The notes beneath the pieces were generated by a model. It worked only from the letters and a program-made list of their open reading frames with translations. It ran no database searches and was not told the DNA's origin. From positions 14,304,568-14,368,567 of the forward strand of contig CM020618.1 of assembly GCA_009829735.1 (NCBI GenBank): 64,000 nt of DNA, given 5' to 3'. Source of the DNA: Pyropia yezoensis (taxonomy: Eukaryota; Rhodophyta; Bangiophyceae; Bangiales; Bangiaceae). The position numbers and the translations under genes were made by a program. Within the stretch, counting starts at the first letter, position 1. The number at the start of each line of letters is the position of its first letter. Positions 63,111 to 64,000 of the stretch are shown piece by piece.

Positions 63111-63590
63111 GCTGCCCCTCCCCCCACCAGGAGCTCTCCCTCAGGGGCCGACACAGGGCCCCGCGCCAACGACCCCACCGCCGAACGAGCCTGGGGGCTG
63201 CATGTTGTATTTTTGCTTATTTTGCCCGGCACGTGAGCGGGGCGCGTCGGGCGCGTCGGGGGCTCCACAGCACGGCGACCGTGGGGCGTGGTGCTGACGT
63301 GTATCACTTCCTCACGAGACCACCCAGCAGGACGCCGAACGTGGTAGCGATACGTGCCACACAATTCGAAAAATCGGCCAGACGTGTGACGAGTCGGTCA
63401 TGATGGCGCGCGGTCAACATCCATGGCGGACGTGCCGACCGGCTCCGCCGCGAAGAACCCCGCCTCAACCAGGCGAGCGGCGCCAGCAATATTGCCAGAT
63501 TGCATTCCGAAACTTTCGAGAGGGTCTTCAATGTTTCGAGTTCGACCCCGTTCTGGCGCAATATGTCGTCCCACAAGCCGAAACGAGTTG

Positions 63591-63650
63591 GTCATGTACA
63601 ACTGCGATACCATCTCGGGGGGTCAAGATGGTATCGGAGTGGTACATGAC
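63591..63650. repeat. 25-bp hairpin near the right end of the element
   Basis: Arms 63591-63615 and 63626-63650 are reverse complements at 23 of 25 positions around a 10-nt loop. The arm includes GATACCATCT, which also occurs within the terminal repeat, so it may be a duplicated transposase-binding site. Confidence 0.8.
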
Positions 63651-63860
63651 CATCTTGTGTAGATCTCTGACGTATACGTGGCAAAGAATACTTGACGCAA
63701 GTCCACCAACTCCTTTAACGTCCAAACCCGAATCGGGGGCCCGAATCAGGCCGAATCGAGAGCCGAACGGCGGCCCACAAGCGGGCGCTGCTCTCCCATT
63801 GGCCAACTGGACATTCGGAGGCCACGTGGATCCTCAAATGAAACGTCCGAAAATATATGC

Positions 63861-63899
63861 GAGATGGTATCGAGTTGGTACGACGTTGGTGGGAGCACT
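63861..63899 (-). repeat. Right terminal inverted repeat of the 11.2-kb element
   Basis: Reverse complement of 52710-52748 with a single C/G mismatch at the ninth position from the outer end. It is followed by CTGAG, as on the left. Confidence 0.85.
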
Positions 63900-64000
63900 C
63901 TGAGCTATCGCTAAAAAAAGTAGCTGGATGGGTTTGGGTTTTAGCTCCACCGATAGACATGCTCTGAGTGCACATTTTTCAGAGAACGGCTGTAGTCACC
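63900..64000. repeat. Flank belonging to the CTCAGAGCATG repeat family
   Basis: CCGATAGACATGCTCTGAG at 63950-63968 is the reverse complement of the 52140 repeat end, and the adjoining TTGGGTTTTAG matches its continuation. The 11.2-kb element therefore sits against the same repeat family on both sides. Confidence 0.7.

Larger units (their letters stand above)
52710..63899. mobile_element. 11.2-kb inverted-repeat element carrying PIF/Harbinger genes plus an accessory gene
   Basis: The termini are 39-bp inverted repeats (52710-52748 and 63861-63899) with one mismatch. The 5 bases just outside are CTGAG on both sides (52705-52709 and 63900-63904), a likely target duplication. Weaker similarity continues inward (CCACGTGG and CGATTCGGG blocks on both sides). 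Gene content from left to right: a zinc-motif/tandem-repeat protein (plus), Myb-like ORF1 (plus), DDE transposase (minus). The last two are the standard PIF/Harbinger pair. Known PIF/Harbinger elements duplicate 3 bp (TTA/TAA) rather than 5, so either this is an unusual lineage or the Harbinger genes lie inside a larger element of another type. It is inserted beside a repeat of the CTCAGAGCATG family. Confidence 0.7.

Noticed and set aside
52710-63899. Polinton/Maverick identity for the large element, suggested by AG-starting ends
   Set aside because: None of the Polinton genes (protein-primed polymerase, retrovirus-like integrase, protease, packaging ATPase, capsid) is present; the gene pair is PIF/Harbinger.
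1-64000. CRISPR arrays, bacterial operons, reverse-transcriptase or LTR elements
   Set aside because: No regularly spaced direct repeats with unique spacers, no Shine-Dalgarno-led gene strings, and no reverse-transcriptase, integrase or capsid-like motif was seen in any frame.

Overview
The window looks like nuclear DNA of a photosynthetic eukaryote with a very G+C-rich, intron-poor genome. Long poly-C/poly-G runs and poly-Ala/Gly/Pro protein segments are everywhere, and only one clear spliceosomal intron is seen in a host gene. The recognisable host genes are eukaryotic: a BRWD/PHIP WD40-bromodomain protein, CDC20, the CSE1/exportin-2 karyopherin, a ubiquitin E2-variant protein and a histidine N-acetyltransferase-like GNAT. 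An FKBP with a twin-arginine, thylakoid-lumen-type leader implies a plastid. A bangiophyte red alga (Porphyra/Pyropia type) is the best guess. It rests on gene style, base composition and interrupted tRNA genes, not on a search; another G+C-rich alga cannot be excluded.

Layout. 1-13.1 kb: one large minus-strand BRWD/PHIP-like gene whose domains fall in different frames, with every frame change at a G or C run. 13.1-18.7 kb: an interrupted tRNA-like gene, a protein with three copies of an unrecognised ~90-residue domain around a histone-H1-like Ala/Lys region, and a doubtful small gene. 20.2-26.9 kb: CDC20 and CSE1 divergently transcribed from a 1.5-kb gap. 27.7-31.2 kb: a 22-bp hairpin and a pogo/Tigger-type transposase with a complete DDD triad. 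33.7-36.7 kb: a low-complexity protein with a coiled coil. 37-41.6 kb: a second copy of the tRNA-like gene, the lumenal FKBP, and an AlkZ/YcaQ-type winged-helix (HTH_42) protein. 42-49.6 kb: a MITE, a protein with two catalytically dead E2 folds, an ankyrin relic, a small Ala-rich hydrophobic protein and the GNAT. 49.7-52.7 kb: three small inverted-repeat elements, a tRNA-Ser(GCU) with an 11-nt intron, and a repeat family that hosts a CAGT-ended MITE.

52.7-63.9 kb is the most unusual part. Two 39-bp inverted repeats (one mismatch), flanked by the same 5 bases CTGAG, enclose 11.2 kb. Inside are the two usual PIF/Harbinger genes, a Myb-like ORF1 and a DDE transposase, converging on each other. 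There is also an accessory gene whose protein starts with two identically spaced CX2C-X12-CHWXCXCPW modules and continues as seven Pro/Gln/Gly-rich tandem repeats.

Host starts are consistent: nearly all lie in an ATGG context a short way downstream of a pyrimidine-rich leader. That helped choose start codons and gives some support to two otherwise weak small genes. No LTR retroelement, CRISPR array or bacterial operon structure was seen.
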